NCBI GenBank assembly: GCA_030141605.1
Contig: JAQGDQ010000086.1
Span: forward strand, 243,418 to 307,417
Direction: 5' to 3'
DNA: 64,000 nt
DNA from: Tubiluchus corallicola
Lineage: Eukaryota; Priapulida; Priapulimorpha; Priapulimorphida; Tubiluchidae
Shown here in pieces: positions 12,101 through 20,446 of this stretch; position 1 is the stretch's first letter, and every line of letters starts with the position of its first letter. A program made the translations under genes and the position numbers. The notes under the pieces were generated by a model, which was given only the letters and a program-made list of their open reading frames with translations, had not been told where the DNA came from and searched no databases.

Positions 12101-12190
12101 GTTAGTTATGATGACACACATACGACTCTTGTGGCCGAGTTGCGTAGTATTTTTGCAGCCCAACGCTCTTGCATGGGTGATGAGGAGTGA
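134..12190 (+). CDS. Caspase-STING-STING fusion protein (about 753 aa, 10 exons)
   Basis: Exons: 134-232, 1906-2118, 2831-2990, 3546-3608, 4676-4864, 5583-5692, 8022-8162, 8967-9649, 9811-9961, 11738-12190 (stop TGA). All phases join and the total is 2262 nt. Order: short prodomain (residues 1-45), caspase p20 with catalytic His in LTHG (H132) and Cys in QACRG (C176), Asp-containing linker (179-220), p10 with VPGYASMRS and KKGTWFI (about 225-325), first STING domain (326-505), second STING domain (543-753). There is no signal peptide, membrane helix, CARD or DED. An in-frame TAA at 104-106 supports the ATG at 134. A possible acceptor at 116-117 leaves room for an upstream exon outside the window. 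Caspases are Cys proteases activated by proximity. STING binds cyclic dinucleotides as a dimer. I infer a cytosolic nucleotide-triggered protease. Weakest point: the exon 9 to 10 junction needs a GC donor at 9962-9963 (or CTG|gtgg at 9944). A two-gene reading is less likely because exon 7 has no stop and exon 8 has a standard acceptor. Confidence 0.85.
365..456 (-). repeat. tRNA-derived SINE-like relic in intron 1
   Basis: Read on the minus strand it has an A-box-like GGCCTAGTGG, then CTGCCTTGCAAG, and a B-box-like AGTTCAAATCC. A duplicated stretch within the anticodon region breaks the cloverleaf, so it is not a functional tRNA gene. Confidence 0.5.
645..715 (+). repeat. Second tRNA-like relic in intron 1
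   Basis: TGGTGGTTTAAGGCGTCTG resembles an A box and GGTTCAGATCC a B box, about 35 bases apart. It is degenerate and lacks a clear acceptor stem. Confidence 0.4.
1190..1705. repeat. Degenerate tandem repeat, unit about 40 bp
   Basis: Variants of tgctgccacataatttgcac and attccgaacccacag recur roughly every 38-41 bases, most regularly from 1480 to 1640. It lies in intron 1 and creates spurious cysteine-rich frames on both strands. Confidence 0.75.
4408..4632. repeat. 48-bp tandem repeat in intron 4 (about 4.5 copies)
   Basis: The core catgggcacatctttgctgc starts at about 4455, 4503, 4551 and 4599, a constant 48-base step, with a diverged copy before it. Because 48 is divisible by three, the repeat is open in several frames. 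It ends just before the polypyrimidine tract of the exon 5 acceptor. Confidence 0.85.
7516..7712. repeat. About 100-bp tandem duplication with (GT)n tails
   Basis: A segment beginning ctatctgaaacctctataaa at 7516 is repeated from 7617 as ctacctcaaacctctgtaaa. Each copy runs into a GT/GTGC-rich stretch. It lies in intron 6 of the caspase-STING gene. Confidence 0.75.
8753..8881. repeat. Pentanucleotide satellite TTTAG/CTTAG
   Basis: About 25 units of a five-base repeat: TTTAG at both ends and CTTAG in the middle. It sits in intron 7, about 85 bases upstream of the first STING exon. Confidence 0.9.
8967..9649 (+). other. First STING cyclic-dinucleotide-binding domain (residues 326-505)
   Basis: One exon encodes the whole domain. 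It opens with GLGTALAYWHWIGY, matching the STING lid helix, with Tyr344 at the place of human Y167. AGMKGRKY matches AGIKDRVY, putting Arg416 and Tyr418 at human R238 and Y240. VDYPTAI matches EYATPL, with Thr440 at T263 and Asp437 replacing E260. FHKALQCIL and LRAVLREACRQ match the C-terminal helices. Human R232 corresponds to Met410. The last ten or so codons of the exon (EMPVGFLIAER) already begin the second STING unit, so the two domains are separated by only about 37 residues. Confidence 0.9.
9610..12190 (+). other. Second STING domain (residues about 543-753)
   Basis: It starts at the end of exon 8 (PVGFLIAER), continues in exon 9 (YAGLYF, INLQQRLSRF) and finishes in exon 10. INKLLVLLPSSC matches the STING strand LYILLPLDC. 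SDKQRY places Arg655 at human R238. IAEFATPLRCLKFM is close to human EYATPLQTLFAM, with Glu673 at E260 and Thr676 at T263. An acidic insert (Asp/Glu-rich, about residues 580-600) lies between the lid helix and the first core strand. The protein ends RSCMGDEE, without the TBK1/IRF3-recruiting tail of vertebrate STING. Confidence 0.88.
10000..10800 (+). mobile_element. Non-autonomous TIR element (about 10058-10760) inside a tRNA-like sequence
   Basis: GGGATGAGAAT at about 10059 and ATTCTCATTCC at about 10749 form imperfect terminal inverted repeats of about 11 bases. The flanks (ggttgca on the left, gcggttagcg on the right) look like two halves of a tRNA-like unit: the right half has the B-box-like GGTTCGAATACC and the left half has the GTAGTCGGGTAGTTG block. 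The inside holds no coding frame. It has a GC-rich run of short hairpins at 10649-10711 (GGGGG/CCCCC arms). All of this lies in intron 9. Confidence 0.5.
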
Positions 12191-12685
12191 CGTGTCACCT
12201 AAGCTTTTGTTAGCACAGTTAGTGATAGCTACAAAAATGTTTAGTAGTTGTTTAGCTATGTTTTTGCTTTCTGATATTTTTGAATAGTTTTTCAAGAATA
12301 GTTTTATACCGATGAGCAAGATTTGCATTAAAATTCTGCATATCAACAGGTGCTGTGAATATAAATCGACGTTAAGTGCTGGACTTTATGTTTATATTAA
12401 GCATGTTATATTGCAGTATAAATATGCAGTAATGTTAATATTATAACGTTTGACATAGTGCAAAAGAAACACATAACTATTTATACTGCAAAAAATATTG
12501 TAGTATGTTGAATTTTGTATTAGTTTTACTACTGTTTAGTATTGTATCCATGTTAAGTTTTACGCCTATAAACATAGAGTATGTAATGTCGGCACATTCT
12601 CCATCAATTTGCACATGATGCTGATTGGTGAACTTTATAATGCTTATAGAAAAACTGTGCACTATGCCAAAATGATTTTTGTCCA

Positions 12686-12691
12686 AATAAA
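12686..12691 (+). terminator. Polyadenylation signal AATAAA of the caspase-STING gene
   Basis: Canonical hexamer about 500 bases after the stop codon. It gives a plausible 3'UTR of about 0.5 kb. A second AATAAA-type site lies near 12814. Confidence 0.5.
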
Positions 12692-12724
12692 TTAATTTAT
12701 GTATTTACATTTAGAGAGATAAGT

Positions 12725-12773
12725 GGATGGATGGATGGATGGATGGATGGATGAAGAGATGGATAGATAGAAA
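12725..12773. repeat. GGAT/GATA microsatellite
   Basis: About seven GGAT units followed by GATA-like units, just after the putative 3' end of the caspase-STING gene. Confidence 0.85.
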
Positions 12774-14280
12774 GATTTATTTGCACACAAATTATGTAGA
12801 AAAAAAAATTGTTTAATAAAGCTGATACCAAGTGAACCTTAGATTTGATTCATGTGTGTTTATGTGGGTGTCTACTTTCAATTGCAACAAGTGAGAAATG
12901 TCGCAGAGTAGAGGGATTTATTGACATGACAGGTTGGTGTGACCAGATTCTCCTGGAGATAATAGGGAATGAATGCTTGAAAAAGAAATATGAAATGTAA
13001 GAAGAGGCAACCAGAATGACACTAAAAGGCTAAATTGTAAATATTGTTGCTGTGATGAGTGTTCATTATCAATTATTTTTTCCAGTATTAGCTTTTTTGA
13101 TATCACAAATTGATGATTACTTTTTTGTCCATATTATAGTCTTGCTCAGAACTTATGTACACTGTGATTGTTGAGTATTTAATAAATCTAAGAATTTGTA
13201 CCTTTTTGTTTAAGAAATTTTTATCTCAAAAAAAGATTATTTTCTGTGTCGACGTATGTATGTTATTGAAGTAATGACTACAATTATCACTAGACAAAAA
13301 TATAGAAGTGCTGCAAAGTAAAATGCGACTTTTTAATATTTTATATGCCATTAAAAGTATAGAAACATTATAATTGTAGGCTTTTTGTTAATTGTGTAGG
13401 TCACAATGCAAAATCGATTCCTAGCATACAGAAAAAAGCAGAAGACAAAAAATGATTCCTTCTTATTCACTATTTCATTGCTCAGCAGTTCATTTGCTTC
13501 AGACATTAATGTCCATTTTTGGAGAAGCGTTAAAATTTTACAGATGCAGATATATGAAGACAAAGCAGGTCTCGAAAATTTCTTAAAATATAAAATTTTC
13601 TTATCCCCATTACTCATTAACATCGTAATTGGGCAATGCTGTATGTTGTCAGTCAATGAAGACATTCTTACATGTCGTGTGTTTCCCGATGTGTTTTGAC
13701 TCGCGCTTTTCCTGGTGGAAAAAGAAGCTCGGCAACAAAATTCGGGTCTCTGGGCAAATCTCATCGGTTAAGCATACGAATTAAGCAAGCGTATACCAGA
13801 CATACGGAATGCGTTAATGCATAAAATCACTTTACATTCTTTGCAATGAACCCGCTCATCAGACCTGTGTTATTGCGTTATTTTTATACAACTATTTCTA
13901 TGGGATTTTTTTATGCTGGAGATCTTGGTATTGGTATTTTTTACGTATTGATATTTGTATTGGTATTTGTACTTCCGTATTGGTATTTTTCACCATTTTG
14001 TACCTATTAATCATGTGCCCCAGTAAATATGTTTTACCAAATAAATTATAATAAAGCAGAATTACAGTTATAAGATACAGAGCGCCATTTGACATTAAAG
14101 TATAAAGCACTGACCAAGTGTATTAAACAATGTAAACGTATTTTTGTACGGTGTAGGAATATTATATTAACGAATTAATATTCATATTTTTTCAACATTT
14201 CCTTCTAGTTATTGTGTTGTTAATTAAATGCATTAACAAACTTGAGAAAAACTTCATACATTTCGTTCTAGAATTTAAAA
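12774..14280. other. Intergenic, no gene recognised
   Basis: AT-rich sequence between the converging caspase-STING and glycine-rich genes. Overlapping small frames at 13351-13764 have no recognisable domain or splice context, and I do not call them. Confidence 0.6.
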
Positions 14281-14284
14281 ACTT

Positions 14285-14291
14285 TTTTTAT
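14285..14291 (-). terminator. Likely polyadenylation signal for the glycine-rich gene
   Basis: TTTATT on the plus strand reads AATAAA on the minus strand, about 225 bases past the stop codon of the glycine-rich gene. Confidence 0.4.
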
Positions 14292-14514
14292 TTTCTAGTA
14301 TGCAATAAAAATAATTATACAATATTTTTATAATATGTACATTACACACAAATTGGCCTTCATGTTGACACAATTGCTTAACTAGTGTAATTTAGAGATC
14401 ATTTAACTTCGTTTCGTACAGTTTAATAAGTTCGCAATAAGTAGTGTTATTATTTTTGTGGTCTGTGATTCTGTGAAGAACGTAAAGTTGTCTGTGACGT
14501 CATTTGTTGGCACT

Positions 14515-15300
14515 TTAGTTACCATATCCGTTTCGCCTGGCACTAGCTGGAAGTTGGCTCCTGCTACCGGCGTGCACGGGAAGGTCATCAAGTTTGACAG
14601 CTTGGAACTGCAGGTTGGGCGTCCTCTGGTACCCGTAAGCAGCACCTTGTTCGGTTTTGCCTTCTCCAGATGCGGTCTGGCTGTACTGTTGAGTTGCATC
14701 CTGTGAGGCTTGACGAGAAGCGCTGAGTTCAATACCGGCTTCACCGGAACCACTGCCAGTACGTTCGGATGAGCTTTGCTCTTGTTGGCGAGCATAGCCT
14801 GACCTGTACCGAGAACCGATGACGATTTGTTCTGTCTGGGCAGCGTTTACGGCTTGTCTTGGTGCCTGAGCTGCTGCGTCGTTCCTCCATCTGTTGAAGT
14901 CAAAAGCCTCAACGTTGATGTACAAGTTACCAAAAGAGTCGATGCCGAAAGCACTGGTGTCGATGTTGCCAAAGTTGTTGACATCAATGGCTCCACCACC
15001 AAATCCTTGCAGACCTGCAGCACGGAAAGCGCTGGTGGCACTAGAAGCGCCTCCTCCTGATACTGCGCCACCACCTCCGGAAACTCTGAACCCTCCACCA
15101 CCTCCAGATACTGCAGCACCACCTCCGGAAACTCTAAAGCCGCCACCACCTCCAGATACTGCAGCACCACCTCCGGACACCCTTACGCCACCTCCACCAT
15201 GTGCACCTCCTCCCATGTTGCCATAGCCTGCCATACCATATCCTTGGCAGAGCGCGCTGCTAATGCAGCCTAACAGCAGAAGGGCAACCACAGACTTCAT
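14515..15300 (-). CDS. Secreted glycine-rich repeat protein (261 aa)
   Basis: One coding exon. The start is MKSVVALLLLGCISSALC, a clear signal peptide with cleavage expected after the Cys or Ala. Residues about 20-95 are Gly-rich repeats built from VSGGG and GGGGGFRVSGGG units with alternating AAVSGG. Residues 95-150 are less repetitive (DVNNFGNIDTSAFGIDSFG). The C-terminal half is Ser/Gln/Glu-rich (SSERTGSGSGE, ASQDATQQYSQ). There are no cysteines after the signal peptide. An acceptor AG abuts the base before the ATG, so an upstream 5'UTR exon is expected and found at about 16249-16303. Composition suits an extracellular structural or matrix protein. I do not recognise a named family. The plus-strand proline-rich frames over the same bases are shadows. 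Confidence 0.85.
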   Translation of the reverse strand: MKSVVALLLLGCISSALCQGYGMAGYGNMGGGAHGGGGVRVSGGGAAVSGGGGGFRVSGGGAAVSGGGGGFRVSGGGGAVSGGGASSATSAFRAAGLQGFGGGAIDVNNFGNIDTSAFGIDSFGNLYINVEAFDFNRWRNDAAAQAPRQAVNAAQTEQIVIGSRYRSGYARQQEQSSSERTGSGSGEAGIELSASRQASQDATQQYSQTASGEGKTEQGAAYGYQRTPNLQFQAVKLDDLPVHAGSRSQLPASARRNGYGN

Positions 15301-15754
15301 CCTGCAAAAATGTATTTTAATAACAAAAGGAAAAATCTTGAATTTCTGTTTAAACGAACTTTTAAATTTGCAAATAGCTGAATCTGAATATTAACACATA
15401 GTTACACTGTGTGCTAATATAGAGTAACATTGATATTGATCTTCTCAGTGTGCCATCAATATATCTAGCTATAATTTAATTTTGCAAGTGTCGGTGCTTC
15501 TCACTAGACATACACTGGGTACTTTTTTCGTGTTGTACGACATGAGTTTTGAACGGTTTATATCTGGTTTGTTTTACAATATACTCAAGAATAGCATTAT
15601 TAATTTTGGAAACATTAATGCTATAGCTAGAGTTAACGAGCTAGAATTTATATTAAACATCTGAGGCATGAATTTTGTTAGACTATTTTACTTATATCAG
15701 GCTCGACAATAATGGAATTACCTAAAAATAACTTAGCAGTAAAAAAAGCAATAA

Positions 15755-15832
15755 CCAAACTGAGATTTGAACTTGAAGCCTTAGGCTCAGTATAACAATT
15801 AGTCTTTGGAACTGAGGTAGTTAAATTTACCT
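15755..15832 (-). repeat. tRNA-like relic in the 5'UTR intron
   Basis: On the minus strand, ACTACCTCAGTTCC resembles an A box and AAGTTCAAATCTC a B box. It is degenerate and not a functional tRNA. Confidence 0.35.
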
Positions 15833-16248
15833 ACACTGATAGCGGCAGCTACTGTGTCAGATTTCAGATCTAAAGTGGCATTTACCCAGAGTCAGGTAAG
15901 CCACTTTAGTATTTGTTATTTGCCAACTGTTTGTGTATACAGTAAGATTAAGCGATTCTAAGTTATTGTAAATCAGTGCTTCGCAAAAGTTTCTTTTTAT
16001 GTTTAGGCTTCTAATATTATTTTACTTGCGTAGGCCCCATCGCACAGCCTTTATAGTAACTGATTTCGTATAAAAAATAAAAAAAGAAAAATTATAAGTC
16101 TAAGTCTTATAATCATCATTTTCTGTAAAACTACAACGTATAGTTTATTAAGGCATCGAACAGCTAAAACTAATAACTACAGTGACTGCCTAATTATTAA
16201 TCATTCATTGAGTTATAAAAGTTAAATATAATGAAAGTAACACTTACG

Positions 16249-16305
16249 TGCAGCGAGACAAATGGGAGTTCCACTGAACTCTAGTATTACACAGTTAAGC
16301 AAAAA
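16249..16305 (-). other. 5'UTR exon of the glycine-rich gene
   Basis: Reading the minus strand downstream of a TATA box, a donor CAC|gtaagt occurs at 16247-16246. It pairs with the acceptor next to the ATG (15301-15302), making a 5'UTR intron of about 945 bases. The transcription start near 16303 is inferred from TATA spacing. Confidence 0.55.
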
Positions 16306-16330
16306 GTGAACAACGAACGAATCGTGGTCG

Positions 16331-16338
16331 CTTATATA
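16331..16338 (-). promoter_or_regulatory. TATA box (TATATAAG) of the glycine-rich gene
   Basis: A canonical TATA element on the minus strand, about 30 bases before the expected transcription start and about 85 bases before a GTAAGT donor. Confidence 0.6.
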
Positions 16339-17204
16339 CATTCATCACGTGTCCATTGGCCCAATTTTGACCATGAACGTGTAATCTTCATCTTTTTGTT
16401 GTCCGTTTGTAAGGGGGAAATTGTACCGAATCCCCCTACAGGGACTGAGTCTATTCATCGCTGAAATCAACCAACAAATAAACATGTGTACTTCGGAAAA
16501 AACGAGGCGATTTTAAATTAGAGGAGACGGTCAGAAAGGACACGGTTTTGAAAAGGGGTGGCTTAGAGTCGTGTAACTTGAGCGCAACTTTACAACACCA
16601 ACAACTTTTCAGTGACTTACTCTAATCTTAAATCCTACTCGAAAAACAAAAGACATTTTCAACCTAAACCAACAAAAATTAAGAAAACAACATTTCACGA
16701 TTATGTTTCTGATATAACTGACACCTTTTCAATTTAGAAAATTTTCGATTCTGTTACAACCGCTCGTGGCTATTTTAAAGCGGAGCTTTTCGCATATTTC
16801 GTGCTAAAACTACAAAATGGTTGCGTGCAAATGTAGTTTCTCCCGTGTTTCTCACGTTTTCCATAATCTGGGGCTCTGGGCTCCAGATTATATGTTTAGC
16901 TCGAAAGCCATCCTCTCGTACCTTTACGTTAACAAAGGTGAACAGACCTAGTTTAATCTGTTAAGCGTTAAAACATCGCTGAAGTCAGTTGTATTAATGC
17001 TACTGAGACTGGCTTATACCTAGAAACTCGATTAAAACTAGTCAAACATCGTGACCCAAGTGTGACATCAAGAGAAGTTGCCACCTATTTTGCTAGTGGC
17101 CAGTTTCTTTTCATAATTTTACTTTACAGTACCGCCAAAATTCTAATAATTAAGTTACATTTGAAGATATTCTTTCCATAATTGTGTGAGTAAATGTGAG
17201 TATT

Positions 17205-17258
17205 GTGTTGTGTGTGTGCGTGCGTGCGTGCGTGCGAGCGCGCGCGCGTGTGTGTATT
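17205..17258. repeat. GT/GTGC/GC alternating microsatellite
   Basis: Alternating purine-pyrimidine run (gtgtgtgtgcgtgcgtgcg then gcgcgcgcgtgtgtgt), a sequence type able to adopt Z-DNA. Confidence 0.85.
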
Positions 17259-17579
17259 GCTTTTTATACCATTCGGCTCTACCAGTGATGCTCATTAAGG
17301 ATAATCATCTATTCATCTAAAGGAAAACACTGAGAAGACGGAGGTGTCTTAGTAGCAGATGCGTGTATATCTTGCCTCAACTGACTGAGTAGTATGATAG
17401 ATCAACTCAGTAGTATAGATAGCCCAAAAATCAAAAGTTTTTCGGCTACTCACCCAGCCATTTATTGACCGGAAATGACGTTGTTTAAGTATCTACCATG
17501 ATTATTCATCTATTCCGTTGCTTCGTGTGTTGATCGACCTCTTCTTGAAACACCAAACACCAGCTCATTGTTTAGAATT

Positions 17580-18145
17580 AGTCTGGTACACTGTCCCACT
17601 GCTGTTCATGTTCCTGTTAATATTGCTGCAGCTGTTGCGGTCAGTACTAAAGATAAAGATACTGTTGCTGCCGCTACAACTGTAGCTGCAGCTGCAGCTG
17701 CAGCGGCTAATAGTTTTGATTCTGTTGCTTTTGCTGTTTTTGTTGATATTGCAGGTACCACTGGTTCTGCTGCTGCTCTTACTGTTCTTTTTATTACTGT
17801 TGCTGTTGCTGCTGTTGTTGTCTATGCTTCTGTTACTACTGCTGTTGTTGTTACAGTTGCTGCTGACTGCTGATACTATTACCATTGATTGAAATACTAC
17901 AGTTGTAGTTATGTTATTTTATATTTTGCAGCTGTTTTAGTTACTGTTAGCTGACTCGGTTTCTGTTACTGTTACTGGTGCAGCTGATTTAGTGACCGCT
18001 GCTACTGTGATTCAGTCGCTTCTACATTGCTGTTGCTGTTGCATTAAGCGCAACTGCTGGTGTTAATGCAGCTGGCGTTATTTCTGTCGTTGTTGTTGCT
18101 GCTGTAATGCAACTGCTGTTACTTTCACTATTGTTAGTCTTAACT
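17580..18145. repeat. Degenerate GCT/GTT trinucleotide-rich tract
   Basis: About 560 bases dominated by GCT, GTT and ACT triplets. It gives long Ala/Val frames on plus and Asn/Ser frames on minus. No initiation context, domain or splice pattern supports a gene. Confidence 0.7.
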
Positions 18146-20446
18146 AGCAGTTTGCATTGCAATTTAGCGCTTGTCTACGTCTTTTATTTCTGCTAATAAG
18201 AACATTTTTCTTTTTTCATTCAAATTTTTTAAAGCAACAAACGTCTGTTAAACGTTAAACACCCCTTCCCAGTCAAATAAAATTTTGTCATACAGTGACG
18301 TCATCATGTCCTCATTCCAAAGATCTGCGCAAATAGAAGGTCGTTACGCCAAAGTGTACTATATAACCATTTTTTCAGAGATTATTCAGATAAGATCGTG
18401 CTACATTTTTCTCACTACGAGCAGGGACGCAGAAGTAAAAGTAACCCTTGTCTGCGAGAAAGGAAGGGATTAAGATTATAGCATACCTTTGCATTGTGCA
18501 CTTTTAATTACAAACACACTAAAATGCCTTTCCTCCAGGTGCTTATAATTACAATTTGTAAGGAAAAAATGTCTGTTGACTCACTTATGAATAGGTAAAT
18601 GTGTTATTTTAAACTGATTGTTTACAGATAAAAAAGGGTTGTCACAATTAGCAGCTAATTGGAACGCTGTCGACTGTTTGTTTTTAATTGAAAAATTATT
18701 TATTCCGTAATTAAGCAGAAAGGTTTAAGAATGTTGAAGAGCAGAGAAAAAAATCACTAGTCTTAAACGTTTCTTGAATTAAGAGGCGTTCGCTCGTCAA
18801 TTATGCAGAAATCACATTTTTCCTCAATTTTAATTGATAACTGAGTTAAGAACAAAGAAAATTTGTCTCTAAGGTGTATAAGTTTTTGTCTTACTGTTCT
18901 TATTTTTGCTCGCTCTTTATAGTGAATGAAGCGTATTATTAATTCTGTATCCGGTCAAAAAAATCTGCGTTGTAACCTAAATTTTACTTTTCAAGTTCTC
19001 TAAAAATTTTCAGCATTTGTACTTCCAGTATGTCATGGTTTTCCATGGTTTAGAATCACATTGAAATGGTATTTCAGTGAAGATAATACAATCGGGCGAG
19101 CAAAGTTGGTTTAACGAAAATCTCAGCGATACATGGTGATGCCGATCTTTTGTTCTATATTTTCCTAGTGTCACGAATTATGCATAATCTTCTATAATAA
19201 CCAAAGCCGTCTCTAAGTTTACCCTGGAGAGATTATTGCTTGCGCAGAGCGTATTTGGCTTAGCCGCAGACTGACAATTTTCTGTCGAAAACAAGATCCA
19301 AGGTACGCGTAGATCAGTAATGGCTTTGACCTGCTTATCCAGGGTTGCCTTGCGATTATAACAATAAGTGTCCTTTTCTGACCAGCAGGGCACGAAATAA
19401 ATAACAGATGAATTAAATTAAAATAGTAAAAAGTCAGAAACACCCACGAAAGTGTTTAATCATCATCAAGTACGTAATAATTAGGATAGGTTCGTTATAC
19501 GTAAATAACCGCGTAGTTTTCGTTTCCTAACGAAAATAATGAATAAGGCTATAACGACGACGTGGCCAATATCTGTTGTACCAGTCGGGGATGGCCTGTG
19601 AGAAAACTTTGCTAACTTTGGTGGCTTAAAGCTAAGTTTAATGACCTTAACAATTAATTTTATACTCTTTTGAGATATAGCACTCCTAAAGACTTGGATG
19701 CTTGCCCAAAATTAATAAACAGATCGAAAATTGCTAGAGACCTGTCAGTAATTTTTCGCCGAGTATTTTCGTTGAATGAAAGCACCTAAGAAACACATGC
19801 ACTGCGCGCAAGTTAAAAATACCCACGAAAGTGTTCCTGGTGTTGAAAAAATCGAATTGTGCCCGTACATCATATAACTCATTGGAATTTAGGTTTCGCT
19901 CTGTCTGCTATCAGTCCATTTAGGCTGCGTCTCAGCAGCAACATTATGAGAGACGTGGTTACGTGTCAGTGAGTTGTTAAGCAATTTTTATTGTGTCAAT
20001 TCAGTAATCATTTTTAGGAGTTTTGAAATTTGTAATAGTTGGCATTTAAAAAAACAACCTACATTTCTTGTTTGGAGAATCTGCGTATGGTTTTCAAAGT
20101 TTTAAACTTCCAGAGGCGAAAAAACTAAAAACTGACAAAACCTGGTACATATTAGAGAATAATTTAGTTCTGCTAGAAATCAGTAAAGAATATTGAGCTT
20201 GGTAACTTTTAATTTACAGTACATGTAACTTCGCTTCGATTTTCAACTTCTTTTTCATCTTCGTTTGCATAAAAAGAATTGCTTTGTACAGTAGGTTGCT
20301 TGAATCAAGTCACGCTGTCACACTGCCTTCTGTTGTACACAACATTCCGTTAGCACAATATTTCAGGCAGTTTTTATAGATTAAAACTTTGTCAATAATT
20401 AGCATGGTTTTCTCTTTATCTTAAGCAGCTCACTTTACATCATGTT
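18146..20446. other. Intergenic, no gene recognised
   Basis: AT-rich, with stops in all frames. The phrase acccacgaaagtgtt occurs twice (19440 and 19822), which hints at a short dispersed repeat. Confidence 0.5.

Noticed and set aside
14827-15226. Proline-rich plus-strand frame
   Set aside because: Exact antisense shadow of the glycine-rich secreted gene, without signal or splice context.
17565-17885. Ala/Val-rich and Asn/Ser-rich frames
   Set aside because: Products of a degenerate trinucleotide tract; no homology, start context or splice sites.
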